From Biscogniauxia marginata (Eukaryota > Ascomycota > Sordariomycetes > Xylariales > Xylariaceae), in NCBI GenBank assembly GCA_022695795.1, contig MU404060.1:490749-554748 (forward strand): a DNA stretch of 64,000 nucleotides, given 5' to 3'. Shown here piece by piece: positions 47,406-59,427 of the stretch (its first letter is position 1; each line of letters opens with the position of its first letter). Position numbers and translations under genes: made by a program. Below the pieces are notes generated by a model that was not told the origin of the DNA, did not search any database, and saw nothing but the letters and a program-made list of their open reading frames with translations.

Positions 47406-48390
47406 ATGTACACGCCCACCCCGCCGCCCCCGGTACCTCCCCCGAAGCCCAGCAGCCACGAGGCGAGCCGCCTAGGTACACCCGCGACAGACGCGAATTC
47501 GAATTCTCCTCGACCGCCGCCGCCGTTGCCAGATAATGGACCGAACACAGGTAGCGGCGGCGTGGCGGAGGGCAAGGGCAAGGCGCCGGCCACAGAAGCT
47601 TCGGGCCTGATACTGGCGCCGACGGGGAACAGCTCGCAACCGCAACCGCAGCCGCAGCCGGTGCCCGATCCGGGGGAGCACTGGCTGCCTAAGATCTTGG
47701 AGGATAAGTCGTATGTTTACTTTCTCTTGAGGTTTTCAGTGGTTTTATTTTCTACGTATATACCTATATATATCATTTTATGCCCCGTTCCCATAATGCT
47801 TCGCTAGCAACCCTCTGACTGTACATTCCTCCCACAGGAAACAGGACCTCGCCGAGATCCTCAGCAGCCCGGAGCTCCTCTCGGCGCTGACGTACTCGTC
47901 GGCGACGGCGCACCCGTCGCTCGCGCAGACGCGGGACGAGCTGCTCGCGGCGCTGCACGAGAACGTGGGGCTCGCGCAGCACCTGTCGGAGCTCGAGTCG
48001 CGGCTCGCGCACCAGCGCGCCGCGGCGCAGGCCCAGCTGCTCTCGACGCACGCGCTCGAGCGCCAGTGGCGCCAGAAGCAGTCCGAGATGGACGACGCGC
48101 TCGCGCCCTTCGCGCCCGCCGCCCTCTACGGCCGCCTCACCCGCGGCCTCCAGGAGCAGGAGATGATGTGCCTCGCGCTCGAGGAGAGCTTCCTCGACGG
48201 AGGGGGGGCGTCCGCCGGGGCGGATGATGGTAGCACCGGCGGCGGCGGCGGCGGCGGCAATGGGGGCGTGGCGACGGAGAGGGAGACGCTGGAGTGGGTG
48301 AGGAGGTACAGGGAGGCACGGAAGCTGTTCTACCTGCGGCAGGAGAGGAAGGAGAGGTGGAACGAGAGACGGGTTGGCGGATGGCGGTGA
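47406..48390 (+). CDS. VPS37: ESCRT-I subunit Vps37 (Mod(r) domain)
   Basis: Two exons: 47406-47710 and 47838-48390, giving 285 residues. The first 90 residues are proline-rich and disordered (TPPPPVPPPKPS, a QPQPQPQP run). The Mod(r) domain then begins at HWLPKILEDKSKQDLAEILSSPELLSALT and continues as long helices (LLAALHENVGLAQHLSELESRLAHQR, LERQWRQKQSEMDDALAPFAPAALYGRL), with the family-typical CLALEESFLDG and a C-terminal WVRRYREARKLFYLRQERKERW. Vps37 with Vps23 and Vps28 sorts ubiquitinated cargo at endosomes. A low-complexity Gly run (about residues 223-230) interrupts the end. The GC content of exon 2 is much higher than that of neighbours. Confidence 0.85.
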
Positions 48391-50145
48391 AGCTTGGGGT
48401 GGAGGAGGAGGAGCACCAACGACCGGGTGTGTTGCGATCGGAAAAGGAGCGATCGATCGAACAGAGGGAAATGGCCCGGAGGATATCGACCGGTATGAAC
48501 CGCCATAGTAGGCTCTGGCGCTACAGCGCACGGGGGCTTACCGATAGTTCTACATCCTGGTCCGAGAGGCGAGATCAAAGAGATACGGGCAAGGCAACAA
48601 CAGGCAGGGAGGGTATCGCGGGGGAGGGAAGAGGGGGGGTTGGGCCCGGTATCGAGATTGCCACCCTCCCCGGCCTGGCCTACGTGTGACCAGTTCTACG
48701 ATTCCTGCTGCCTGCGTATATGGATGGTCTCGCCATGTTCGGCGCGTAATTGTATAGTAGCGCGGACCATGAGAAGGACTGCTCGCAATCCCCGCGGCTG
48801 CTAACTAGGGCTCGGTATACGTCGTCGGTCTGTCTGCACTGCTGTCGCAATGCGTACTACGTACATGGCCGTCGCAGATTTACCGCAACGAAAAAAGTAG
48901 TGTTTTCCGAGCTACCTAGCCACCCGCCTAAAATTTTCCGGCTTCCCAGACGATCTGGTCGTCATTTATGGAGATCTCGCATTAGGCATCGCATATTCCA
49001 TGGATCAGCGCGGCGCAATGAATCCACCCAACATCTTGGAAAATGCAAGGCAGCAAGGTTTTTTTGTATAGCTGAAACTTTTTTTTTCCCTGTGAGCGAA
49101 GATAACCTCTCTCTGCGACTGTAACGTAGCCACGGAGAGAGAACTACGTCTAGCGAGGCGGGGTGGACAGTTTGACTACTTTGTATACGGAATTACATGT
49201 TTTTTCTTTAAACCAGGTTTTATTTATATATGCCAGGGATGTTTCACGCGGGTTCTGGGGTCTGGGGTTGTTCTGATTCGATCCACGAATTCGGTCCGAT
49301 CTTTCCCACTTTTCCCCAGAGTCAGAACCCAGCAAGAAGGAAAAAAAAAGCAAAACAAAAGGCATGTAACGAGCCCGTAACCCACCGAGGTAACTTAGCT
49401 TGTTTGGATACTTCTCGCGTATTCCGTACACAAGAGTTAATTGGCCGCCGTGGGTAAACTTCGGACAACCCGGGTTTCCAGTAGTAGGCACGTAGTATGT
49501 AACGCACCCACTTACTACATACCTAAGTTAGGGCTTCCAATTCTGTGGGCAAGGATGATGAGAGTCCGGGGGCCCCCGGGGGAGGGGAAGGAATGGGGGG
49601 ATTGCGGAGGAGAACATCGTGGAGTGGAATCGGAGGCGAAGATCGAAAGAGAAAAAAGAGAAAAGAGTAACGTCATACGATAATTTTTGTTCCCCTCCAG
49701 TAACTAAAACTAAACTAGACTAAACTCGACTAAATCGTACTCTGGGATAACACTAGTAGCAATATATATGTATGTAATATTTCGACTCGGCCGGCACTAT
49801 GTAACAATGGCTATGGCGGTATGGTAGTAGTTTATAGTAGGAAAGGCGGAGGCCCCCGGCATGGAGAGGGAGGGGGTGGGAAGAGAGAAATAGAGAAATA
49901 GAAAATTGCGACGGCGGACGGAGAAGCAGGAAGGACGAAGAGGAGCCCACGAGGGTTAGGAAGACAAGGGGGGGAGGGAAGAAAAGAAAAATCGCGGAGT
50001 CGCCAGATACGGCAAGGGTCGCGATTTTTTTCCCTTTCTCTCTTCCTTTATTTCCGGGGTAGATAAAGCGGAGAGGGAGAGAGAAAGAGAGAAAGAGAGA
50101 GTATAGACTTGGGTTAGACTATATCTTTTTTTAACGTATATACCT

Positions 50146-50173
50146 GGTAGGTAGGTAGGTAGGTAGGTAGGTA
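50146..50173. repeat. (GGTA)7 microsatellite
   Basis: Seven uninterrupted copies of GGTA. Confidence 0.85.
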
Positions 50174-50770
50174 AGTAGTATTGGCCAGCCCAAGTCACAC
50201 GACATGTAAGAAATACATGATCGCGAGGTTTTCCTCGGGAATTTTCAACATACCTGTGCGTTATCATGTACACTAATGAAAATTCTAGACTATGTAGGTT
50301 TAGTATTAAAAAGAATCCTAGTAAAAGTATGGAAGTACCGTACATATTGAAACACATATATGTGTGTGGGGTATTGATGTACGCAAGGCTATATAGTTGG
50401 TGGTGCTAATTAGTTAGCAAGGTTGGCTATTTGCTTACCTACTTACTTACCTCCTGCTTACATATATGCCTACATACACACGCAGCTCCTGCGTGGCAGC
50501 CGTGCGTTGCTGCTCGTGAGCTCGATATGGGGATTCAATCCGTGTTGGTGGTATTGATGATACGGAGCGGGAATGCCTACTTGGATATACGCGTATACGT
50601 ACGTCCATCTATGTATGTTTTTGAATTTATATACCCACGGTGAGGTACATAGACAAGTGGAGTAGGCATCAGTATTCTATAGATGTATATACCTAACGTT
50701 TGTACAAATATATTGTCTCGGACTATATAAGGGCTAACTGCCAGAAGGGCAATAGCGTTCGCTTTTGTCA

Positions 50771-50775
50771 CATAC

Positions 50776-50809
<34 letters not shown>

Positions 50810-50810
50810 G
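50771..50810. repeat. TA/TG dinucleotide microsatellite
   Basis: A TA run followed by a TG run, about 40 bp in all. Confidence 0.8.
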
Positions 50811-51534
50811 GTCTATAGCATGCATACGTATAGCCAGTTCAGTTACCAGCAGTAGCCGGGCAAGGCATCCAGATGGACACAGATCTATAGGCAATGCACT
50901 CAACAGTCGGTGATTGATTACAAATATCCTAACGTCGTCTCTAATTTTTTTCTTTCTTTCTCTTTCCAAAAACCTCCCTTTCCACCCTCGGAACTGCTAC
51001 ACTACTAACGGGGCAGCAGCACGTTCATGGCCAATGTCAACCGCAGGCAGGTAAGTAAGGTAGTCTGACCGCCTGCCGGCTCCGACATTAAAATGCACAT
51101 GATTTTTTTTCTTTCCTCCCCCCTTTTCCCTGTTTTTCTCCCTCGATGGAACGAACCCCCTTGCCGAATTGTGGATAGAAAGGTATGGTATGTTGGCAGG
51201 TAAGGTAAGGATGATTTCTAGCCAACCTAGAAAATACTCTTTTTTTTTGCTCCTTGTTCAGGGTTTCCTCCTCTCCCCCCTAGAGCCGAGCCGATGGGCC
51301 TAGAATATGCAAGGCACCCTGTAGGTGAAACCCGGAGGAGGACCTACCAATAGTCTATAGTCTCTAGATCGCCGCCCCCTCCCCCCCCCTTCTTACACTC
51401 GACTTTATTACAAGATTTTTTAGAAGAAAAAAACCTACACACACGCCTATGAGGCATTCCGTATGCAGTCATCTGTTTTCATCCCGAGGGGAGGGCGGTA
51501 GGTAGGCAGGTAGTCACGGAATAAAGGGGGTGGG

Positions 51535-52707
51535 TTACTTCAGAAAACTGAATGGGCTGGTCTTCATCTCCGGACTCCGTGGGCTCATGGGCAGTGCAAA
51601 CAGCTCGTCCTCGGTATCCTTGCTCTGGGAAACCACCGGCGCCGCAACCGAGGACGGATTAGCGCCGCCGCCGCCAATGATGGCGTCGAGAGAAGCGACG
51701 CCGGCCGGACCGGGGCCCGACAGCGCTGAGCGGGACGGTACCGCAATGTCTGCGTTATCTGGTGGCGAGAGCGACTGTAAGGGGTGCTGTTGTTGCTGCC
51801 GTGAATTCAAGTCTAGGGGTTTGCGGTTAGAGTACAAAAAGAAAAGGGTAGTAAAGACTGGTAAAGAGGGAGAGGCTGGCAGGGTAAGGTAAGGTTGCTG
51901 CTTACTGGATGAATTATTAGCGAGGTCTGAAGGCGTCGTCGCCAACTTCAGGCCTTTCAGTTTCTCGCCCAGGCGGCCGCCTATGGGCGAGCGCGGGCTC
52001 TGGGGGGTAGGCGGCGGTGCCGGGCGCTCGGCAGAGACAGCAGCAGCGGGGGGGATATGCGGATCCACGAGGCCGAAATGGTCGATGATCCACTGCCGCT
52101 CCTGGATCGCCATCTCCAGGCCGATGCCCTCGCTGTTGTCGAGTAACTCCCTGCGGATCTCTTCCTGCAGCTCCGCCAGGCGCTTCTTGGCCCATATGGT
52201 GTGCAGGACGCCCCTCTTGCCAGAGTCGCACGTGCTGACACCGAGGCCGGGTGCGAAGATGGCCGGCATGGACTTGGTGATCAGCGTGCGGCCCGTTGGT
52301 GGGTGCGTTATTGTCACTGTGGGCGGCACGGGGGCATCTGAAGGTAGGAGGAAATAGACGCGCTTGGTCGGTTGTACACCGCCCTCGTCGTCCTGATCGC
52401 TAAGCGAGAACGTCGTTGCTTTACCTTCCCAGGACACTTCCCAGCCATCCTGGTCCTGTGCCGTAGCCTCACCGCTGCCATCTATAGGTGAGGGGTCCCA
52501 TTGTACCATCAGTATCTTAGTCCCCTCATTTCCCCTGCCCATCTCAAACTCGAATCGCGCCAAGGCATTTGGCGAGGACGGTGACACGGGTGTGTCCACC
52601 GCTCCCGTCTCCGCGGTGGTCGTAAAGGTAGTAGTAATGTAGTTGGGCACCGCGGCTTCGGATGTCCGGGGTTCGGGCCCGGAGGGCGTCTGGCTCGGTG
52701 TAGCCAT
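51535..52707 (-). CDS. Conserved-looking protein of unknown function
   Basis: Two exons: 52707-51906 and 51812-51535, giving 359 residues. I do not recognise the family. The N-terminal half is a globular-looking segment (FEFEMGRGNEGTKILMVQWDP, GWEVSWEGKATTFSLSD, KRVYFLLPSDAPVPPTVTITHPPTGRTLITKSMPAIFAPGLG) followed by a charged helix (WAKKRLAELQEEIRRELLDNSEGIGLEMAIQERQWIIDHFGL). The C-terminus is Ser/Pro-rich and disordered with a GGRLGEKLKGLKL motif and a SPRSPEMKTSPFSFLK tail. The 93-bp intron (51813-51905) has no stop in frame; it is supported by a GTAAGC donor, a CTAAC branch point and a CCTAG acceptor. The ATG at 52707 is preferred over an upstream in-frame ATG that would add low-complexity residues. 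Confidence 0.75.
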   Translation of the reverse strand: MATPSQTPSGPEPRTSEAAVPNYITTTFTTTAETGAVDTPVSPSSPNALARFEFEMGRGNEGTKILMVQWDPSPIDGSGEATAQDQDGWEVSWEGKATTFSLSDQDDEGGVQPTKRVYFLLPSDAPVPPTVTITHPPTGRTLITKSMPAIFAPGLGVSTCDSGKRGVLHTIWAKKRLAELQEEIRRELLDNSEGIGLEMAIQERQWIIDHFGLVDPHIPPAAAVSAERPAPPPTPQSPRSPIGGRLGEKLKGLKLATTPSDLANNSSSKQQPYLTLPASPSLPVFTTLFFLYSNRKPLDLNSRQQQQHPLQSLSPPDNADIAVPSRSALSGPGPAGVASLDAIIGGGGANPSSVAAPVVSQSKDTEDELFALPMSPRSPEMKTSPFSFLK

Positions 52708-55414
52708 GGTGTAGCACGCTTGGCAGTAGGGAGGGTGGGCTGGTACCTTTCTGAGGCGTGTATAGCGTGTAGATAAGACTAGAGACGCATTCCCAGCTCC
52801 CCCGGCGGTGGGAAATGGAGATGGCCGAGTGGTCAATTCCGAGCGACGAGCGCGCGTCTGGCGCAACAGGAGAGCGGGATGAGCCAATCCTACTTCGAGT
52901 TACCGTAGAGCTCGCAGAAGAGGCGCGCGCGCGGAGCCTGATTTGGGAAATTTGCAAATAGCCGGTGGATCTACTGGATAATATCACGAAGCGGCAAGTC
53001 GATCCTTAGTATACGAAGGAAGGCGGTAGGCTCGATTTGGCTGCGGCGGTTGCGGCTGATGCTGCTCCTACTACCACTCGTTCACCTAGGTTTCATGTAT
53101 GATAGGCATCGGCAATTTAGAGTAGGAGGAGGGAAAGACAGTCTCACTTTGCCTAGATGGGTGCAAGTTCGTGTGAGGTGAGAAATGCGTCACTCACTAC
53201 AGGCGAAGAGTAAAAAGAAGGGAGAGAGAAACCAGAAGAGGGAAAAAGGCCCGTCGCATCAGCAGAGGAGAAAAAATGGTATTAGCCCTACCAGTTGATA
53301 ATAGGAGACAGAGGCATGGGGGAGGGAGGTAATCGGAGGGGATAGGCGCGCGCAGCTACCAACAAGATGGAACATGTATGTACGTATTTCCTAGCTCTGG
53401 GTCTTCCCACCAACCTGGCAGCATGGCTAGCTACTTGGCTATAGATCTTGGGCAGAGGAGCGCCCCAGGATAGGACTAGGAGAAGAGACTCAGGCGGCGG
53501 GTGGGGGAGAGGACAAAGAAAAACAGATCCTTTCTCCTTCTGAGTTGCATGACGGTTCTGGCTGAAAAGGGAACGCTCGACATTCTTGGCAGCGATGATG
53601 ACGGGGTACGTGGGGAGGACAAGGTGAAGCTGACCAAAGATCAGCGTTGTTAGCTGGGACCGTTTGGCTTCACCCATGTAGCTCAAAAGTACCGCGGACG
53701 AGGATGAAGTGATATTGGGGGATAAGAATTGTGTTAGAGTAACCCACGCCGCATGTGGTTTCTAAAAATAGATGATCGGCCGCACACGTTAAATTGCCCT
53801 AGCCGTTGACTCGGGGGGGCCTCGTCGGACACGACGTTAAATCTGAAAAGAAAGTTGAATATCATACAGCGAGTACACGGAATAATATAGTAGTGTGGCG
53901 TCCGATAAGAGAGAGGGTATATAAGTGCCAGCTTTCAGTCAACTTAAGTCGAGAATGCTTTTAAAGACACAGGGGCTCAGCTACGTAGAAAGGTGGAACG
54001 TCGTGCCTGAGGCAGTCATGTTATTTTAAGATATTCCACGTTCTTGCGTAGCGTCCCGAAGTTTCGAAGTTTCGTTGATTATAAGTCGGAATGTCTCCGA
54101 GGTGAGCGGGAAAAGACGCTGAAAGGGCCTCGAATTTGGGGGCCATAAACCCTTCTGACTTACATACAAAGGCACACACTTATTCCCCATTACCGGTTGG
54201 TTGCTTCCGTCAAGCTGTCGTGCTACATAAGCACATATCAATCAAATGGATGAGCTAGAAGACCCGGGAGATTGCTATATTCGAACTTTGCCACAGCCGT
54301 GCAGTGCTATATGTAGGCACTCTGTAGATATATAATATAGAGTTGGTGAAACCAGGCATCGCCATCTGCACATTGTCCTGAATTCATAAAGCAATAAGTA
54401 TTTGCAGACGTGCGTAGATATGCTTTACACATTAGGGACGTATTTGTAGTGTAAACTCATGAGACAGATACGAAAAGTGACTATCTACGTACACACAGAT
54501 TACATGTACCCGAAACTACAAACATCTCCTTACCTACCTAAGCTATAGACTTGCTTATTAGGCGGGGTCGGTCTGGATCAGAGCGCGGGGCATCACCTAG
54601 GTTCAATATGTTTACTAATACATGTACTTTCCGAACCGGTACATAGTATACCGAGCTGGCCAGTGTCGACACTACATGTAGCTGCTTACATTCCGATATT
54701 CCAGTTATAAATAAGACGATCGCCCTCTACATAATTACGTATTCCTATCACCACACTCGTGAATTGGAGTGATTCATGTAATTATTGGGATGATACGCTC
54801 GATCGTGGGCTTTTATTATTATTTGGATTAGGAGACATCCACAGGTACGACTCTGACGTAGTTTGGTGGAAGCTGATGTGACTCTGTACGTATGTTTTTG
54901 AAGACGGCTGGATCGTCTGTGGTTAGGCGAACTTTCCCAAATCTAGTAGCCGAGCCCGACTGGACGGGTGCGGCAGCTTTAGACATGCAAAAGATTATGT
55001 ACCTACTTACTAGCCTAACATTAGGTGCTTGTTCTCATGTGCCTGTCTCTATAAAGTGCAGCGCTTCAAACCTTTATTATGAAATTGATATCATGGTTTT
55101 GTAACTTCAGGAAGAGGTTGCTTTTGAGTGAGGATCAAGTTTGAGATAAGAGTCAAATATCAGTATTATAATATCGGATGATAATGGTTAGAGATATATT
55201 AATTGTAATGCAAGACATGGATGGGGACTGCCGTTTATGATGCTTAATGGAGAAGGTATTTTGAATTAAGTATACACAATCCCGACCACCCCACGTTTTC
55301 AGACGATCCCAAGGATGAGCAACAAAGAAAGAATGTGTGTATACGTCACACAAGTGACTGATCGGCGCTTGGCCTACACAAATTGCGAGGACCTACCTCC
55401 CCTAACTTTATTAG

Positions 55415-55434
55415 ATACATACCTAGGTATGTAT
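55415..55434. repeat. Perfect 20-bp palindrome
   Basis: ATACATACCTAGGTATGTAT is its own reverse complement. The core ACCTAGGT recurs at least five more times in intergenic or 3'-flanking DNA of this window. Confidence 0.75.
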
Positions 55435-58400
55435 GGTATTTTGACGATCATATAAGGTGAGCTCCTACATTCGCCTAGTTGCTCGTTAATAGCGTCGCAC
55501 AACGTCTTTCTCTTGGCCGCTCAAGTGAGAGCTTGGATTGGCCAGAGTCATTTCAGTGGTGACATATTGCTAGCTAAGAGCGGCTGCTGGGCGTGTTAGA
55601 TTAATACAAGGGTTGAATATAACTTAAGTAAAAGGCGTGGAAAGAAAATGGTTGGACAGCCTGGGTTACGCAAGTAGGGCCAACTAACAATTGGCCGTGC
55701 TGAGTTCCGCGTATAACTCCTCGAATGGCCTCGTCTCATTATGCAACCCACGGGACGAGCCAGTAGAAAAATCATGACAGAATGAGGAGTATGTTACACC
55801 TGCGCAAAGCCTGGTCACATCGACGAACCCTGAAGCCGCTGTAACCGCAGCTGTGCAGGTTGGCCAATTATAGACTTACTGGAAGAAACTTGTCAACTAA
55901 ACCAAATATATTTGAGCCGCATTTAGCTTTCGCGTGGCAGTCTAGGAAAAGGAAAATAAAGAAAAAGACATTACCACCTTATCTCTTCGAAACATCGGTT
56001 GGGTCACGCTTGCGCCAAGCTGCAAAGTTATAATTAGGTGGCATGATTAGGGTTTTTGTTTCTCGGGGAGAACGAAGGTTGAAGTTCTGGGCCCTCTCGT
56101 AAAGTACCTACATATAAGGACGTACCCGGGTCTTGGATAGAAAGGGGTAAGTCAGAAGATACGGGGAGCCAATCGAGAAGAGGCATGCCGGATGCTAGAG
56201 GTGTGGGGATTGACCGCGGTAGGGCCGCTGGGTCCACGTCTGGCGGCCCTTCCTGATAGAGACAACGGCTCTATCGCGGGGAATTCTCACACCTTATATG
56301 AGTATGTATGTCTCCGATCATGACTGCAGTTAACATCAAGCACGCAATAAGTCTGTTACCTTGTGACATGCTGACAAGATGACATGAAGAAGAGCCGCTC
56401 ATTTCATGTTAACATAGGATTGTGAAGCTTGAAGCTTGAACTCCCTGTTCCAAGTAGCTAATTAAAACGAGTTAGAATTACACAAATCTTACTCGACTAA
56501 ATGAAGCGTACTCATCACTCTTATCCAAGGACGTACCATACGTTGCCAAAATAAGCGAAAGACCGAACAACGTGATTCTATCTGACTGTTACAATGAAGT
56601 CGCGCAGTAGGTAAGTTTACAGTTACATAGGTAGAAACGTGGTTTGTTACGAGGTAAGCTTGTGGGACCCTACTGGCTGTCGAAGTGAATCAATGATCGT
56701 CGGCATCAGTAGACAAGTCATTGGCCGGTTCCGCGATGTAGCATGCTACGCCGAGAAACCGAAATGAGTAAAAGCAATGAAATCTGCCCAAGTTCAGCGC
56801 AGATCTCTCTGGACAATAGGGTCTCGGGCCACCACGTTTTGTCAACAATGATGGTAATCCGTGCCGTGCTGGGAGAATCAAGCTTTCCCGGACCCTTCTC
56901 TAGAGCCTCTCCGGTGCTGAAATTCTAACAGGTCCATCATACTTGAATCCATGGTTGGGATGGGCTGAAGAAAAAGAGGGGAGAGGGGAGTTCAGATGTT
57001 CGGTCAGAACGTGCATGCCAAGTCCCGCGATTGTTACATTTACAGTAGTGGTCACGATACTTGCATTTTTCCAACTTTGAACTGGTTATCGGGGAGTTCC
57101 TCGGCATTGGCCACGGTTGGTAAACCTCGAGACGAGACCAGGCCTCACGAGAGGCTCCTCATCCTATCCTACATAGAATCAAGTGGTGCCATGTGGTTTG
57201 ACCGTCGTCGATACTCCCTCAAGTCCTTCTACCCATCCTCACAGGCTGGGATCCTAAATAGGCTAAATAGATGCTTCGCAGATAATCTAGATAGCCAAGA
57301 AGGACTAGCAGGATAGACGAGTAAGGGACGTCACCGAAGCTGGGACCGGTGCGAGATAGTGAGAGTGTGAATGTGATGATAGCACGCTGAGATAAGCTAC
57401 ATCGGTTGCACAATAGACTTTGCTTCGAGATAACTGATGGACCGCAAAACAGGCCAGAGGATCTCCCAGCCAGGACCAGGCCAGCTCATAAGTTAGCGCC
57501 TTGATGTAGAGGATGGCAGCCGACAGCCCACGGGCCGATAAGTGACGTTGGCGAGTTGGGCGGGATTGGCTCGGGTACCTGGTCTAGGATGCTACGTCGC
57601 CGGCCGAAGCTGCGATGAATAGAACCCAACATAACATCGTGAAGTGTCGCCCAACAAAAGCCATGTAAGGCATGGAAATCGTGCCTTGCCAACGACCGTG
57701 ACAACATGAACATGGATATGGACATGGACATGAACACGCTGAAAGAAGTCCATCTATGGAGCGCGGATATTCTCAACGTCCTGGACCCGACGTGAAGGCG
57801 GACTTCGGAAGATCAGATGATTATACATATTAGCGGACCTACCTATTTGCGCCAACGGAAGAGAAAGCGGCAACGTAGGTACATGTACAATACCGCACTA
57901 TGTGGGAGCAGTATTGTAAGTGTGTATCTATATGTCTACGGCGTTATTATTAGCGTTGATAACTAACAAGACGGAATATCAAGCCACATTCTTTCTCTAT
58001 TGCCCTCGGGATTGGGGAGAGAAGGGAGAGAGCCTTTTCACATCGATAGATTGAGTTGGCTAGGTCAAGATATAATTTAAGTACCTATGCTGTAACGCAG
58101 AGGCAATTGTGTGGATCTTTTTTTTTGTTTGATCCCCTGTTGTCTTGCCATGTCTCTACTCGATACGGCTGTATTGGGAGTGAGAATGCGCGTAGAGTGG
58201 AAAATGTGACGAGACGGGCAAACGACGATGACTGTAAAATGAGGCTTTCGGCCATGCGAAGGGGGGAGAGAAAGAGAGGAAAAAGGAACTAATGGTGGGA
58301 TATCACTCGCTGGCGCGTGGTCGGCAGAACTCCACTATTAGGCCGGCCAAATGGCCGTAAGCAGCAAAGGTTACCGCATGTTCCAGCGGTGCATTATATG

Positions 58401-58808
58401 CCCATCCCACCATAACATGGGGGCCTCTGTATTACCACTCGGGCCACTCCCACAGGCCCCACTGCCTGTCCGCTCCCGGTGTTTTTCCCTCCAGGTCCAC
58501 CCCCAAAGGCCCCAGAGGGCCAACTCGCCAGGTCGTGCCCACCCGGCTTCTGCTCTGCCACCTTCGAAGTCTCGGCCTCATTTCCAATCTCTCATCATTG
58601 CTCTGTCTGACCATCATCGTCCACTTCCCGCTTCCCAGCATCTCCTTCTCTCGAGTCTCCCCTTTGCTCTTTTCTCGCTGTTGTAATCACCATTCTCCTC
58701 TCTTGCAGCCTTGACTAGGTCTGGACACGGAACCACGCCGCATTTGGCCTCCATCCCAACTGTTCCAGACACATCGCTTTCGCAGCCCATAACACTACAG
58801 CGAGCGAC

Positions 58809-58871
58809 GACGACCGACGACCGACGACCGACGACCGACGACGAACGACGAACGACGAACGACGAACGACG
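58809..58871. repeat. 7-bp tandem repeat
   Basis: Nine consecutive heptamers: four GACGACC, one transitional GACGACG, then four AACGACG. It lies about 560 bp before the F-box start codon, probably in its 5' leader or promoter. Confidence 0.8.
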
Positions 58872-59427
58872 ACCCGGCGTCCTTCTCCCATCTCGACTGT
58901 TTCCGTCGCGACACTCACTGCCCGAGACCACGGGTGAACTGCGCCAGCGACACGGCCGCGAGCAATTGAGACCCAGCGTCGACGCTGTCGTTGTACGGAC
59001 TTCGCGAGACTCGACATTCCAAACCACCACTAGGCCCGAGACCCCATCCGAGTCAGTGGCCGACGAAAGGGGGAGCCGTAGGGACCCTTAGCTGCAGTGC
59101 TGTGCATCCGTACCTGACGTCGTCGCTCTCCCGCTCTCCATTCCTACCGCCGCCCTTGTTTGCTGTCGCTTCTTTAATCGTCCTCGCTATCGGGCTAAAG
59201 ACGTGCTGTATCTCGAAGGACGACGACCGGTTTCTGACCTCCGACCTCTTGCCAATCTGATCCTCAATGTCTCAACATGTATGATTTTCGTCCGGCCGCT
59301 GTCGATACCATCCAGTCCAACTACGTCGACTTTCCTACCTTGTCGAGGACAAGCGTGCAACATTAGCACGGCCTGTCCTCCACCTCGCTGAGGCGCGTTT
59401 GGTCTGCGCCCTCGACGTCCTTTTGCA

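Larger units (their letters stand above)
48391..51534. other. Long intergenic region with microsatellites
   Basis: 3.1 kb without a supported gene. It has homopolymer runs, a purine-rich GA tract near 50070-50100, the GGTA repeat (50146-50173) and the TA/TG repeat (50771-50810). GC-rich DNA just after VPS37 (to about 48690) may be its 3' UTR. Confidence 0.6.
52708..59427. other. Long gene-poor region upstream of the F-box gene
   Basis: 6.7 kb. 52708-53740 is GC-rich and may hold the promoter and 5' UTR of the preceding minus-strand gene. 53740-58000 is AT-richer with no coding signal. From about 58350 the DNA becomes C-rich with a 7-bp tandem repeat and probably forms the long 5' UTR or promoter of the F-box gene. 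A non-coding RNA cannot be excluded. Confidence 0.55.

Noticed and set aside
47773..48531. 252-codon minus-strand frame opposite VPS37
   Set aside because: GC-rich shadow frame, Arg/Leu-rich with no domain; the plus strand encodes a clear Mod(r) protein.
53288..53686. 132-codon minus-strand frame
   Set aside because: No family resemblance; lies in GC-rich upstream DNA of another gene.
58711..59091. 126-codon frame across the 7-bp repeat
   Set aside because: Much of its length comes from translating the tandem repeat; no other support.
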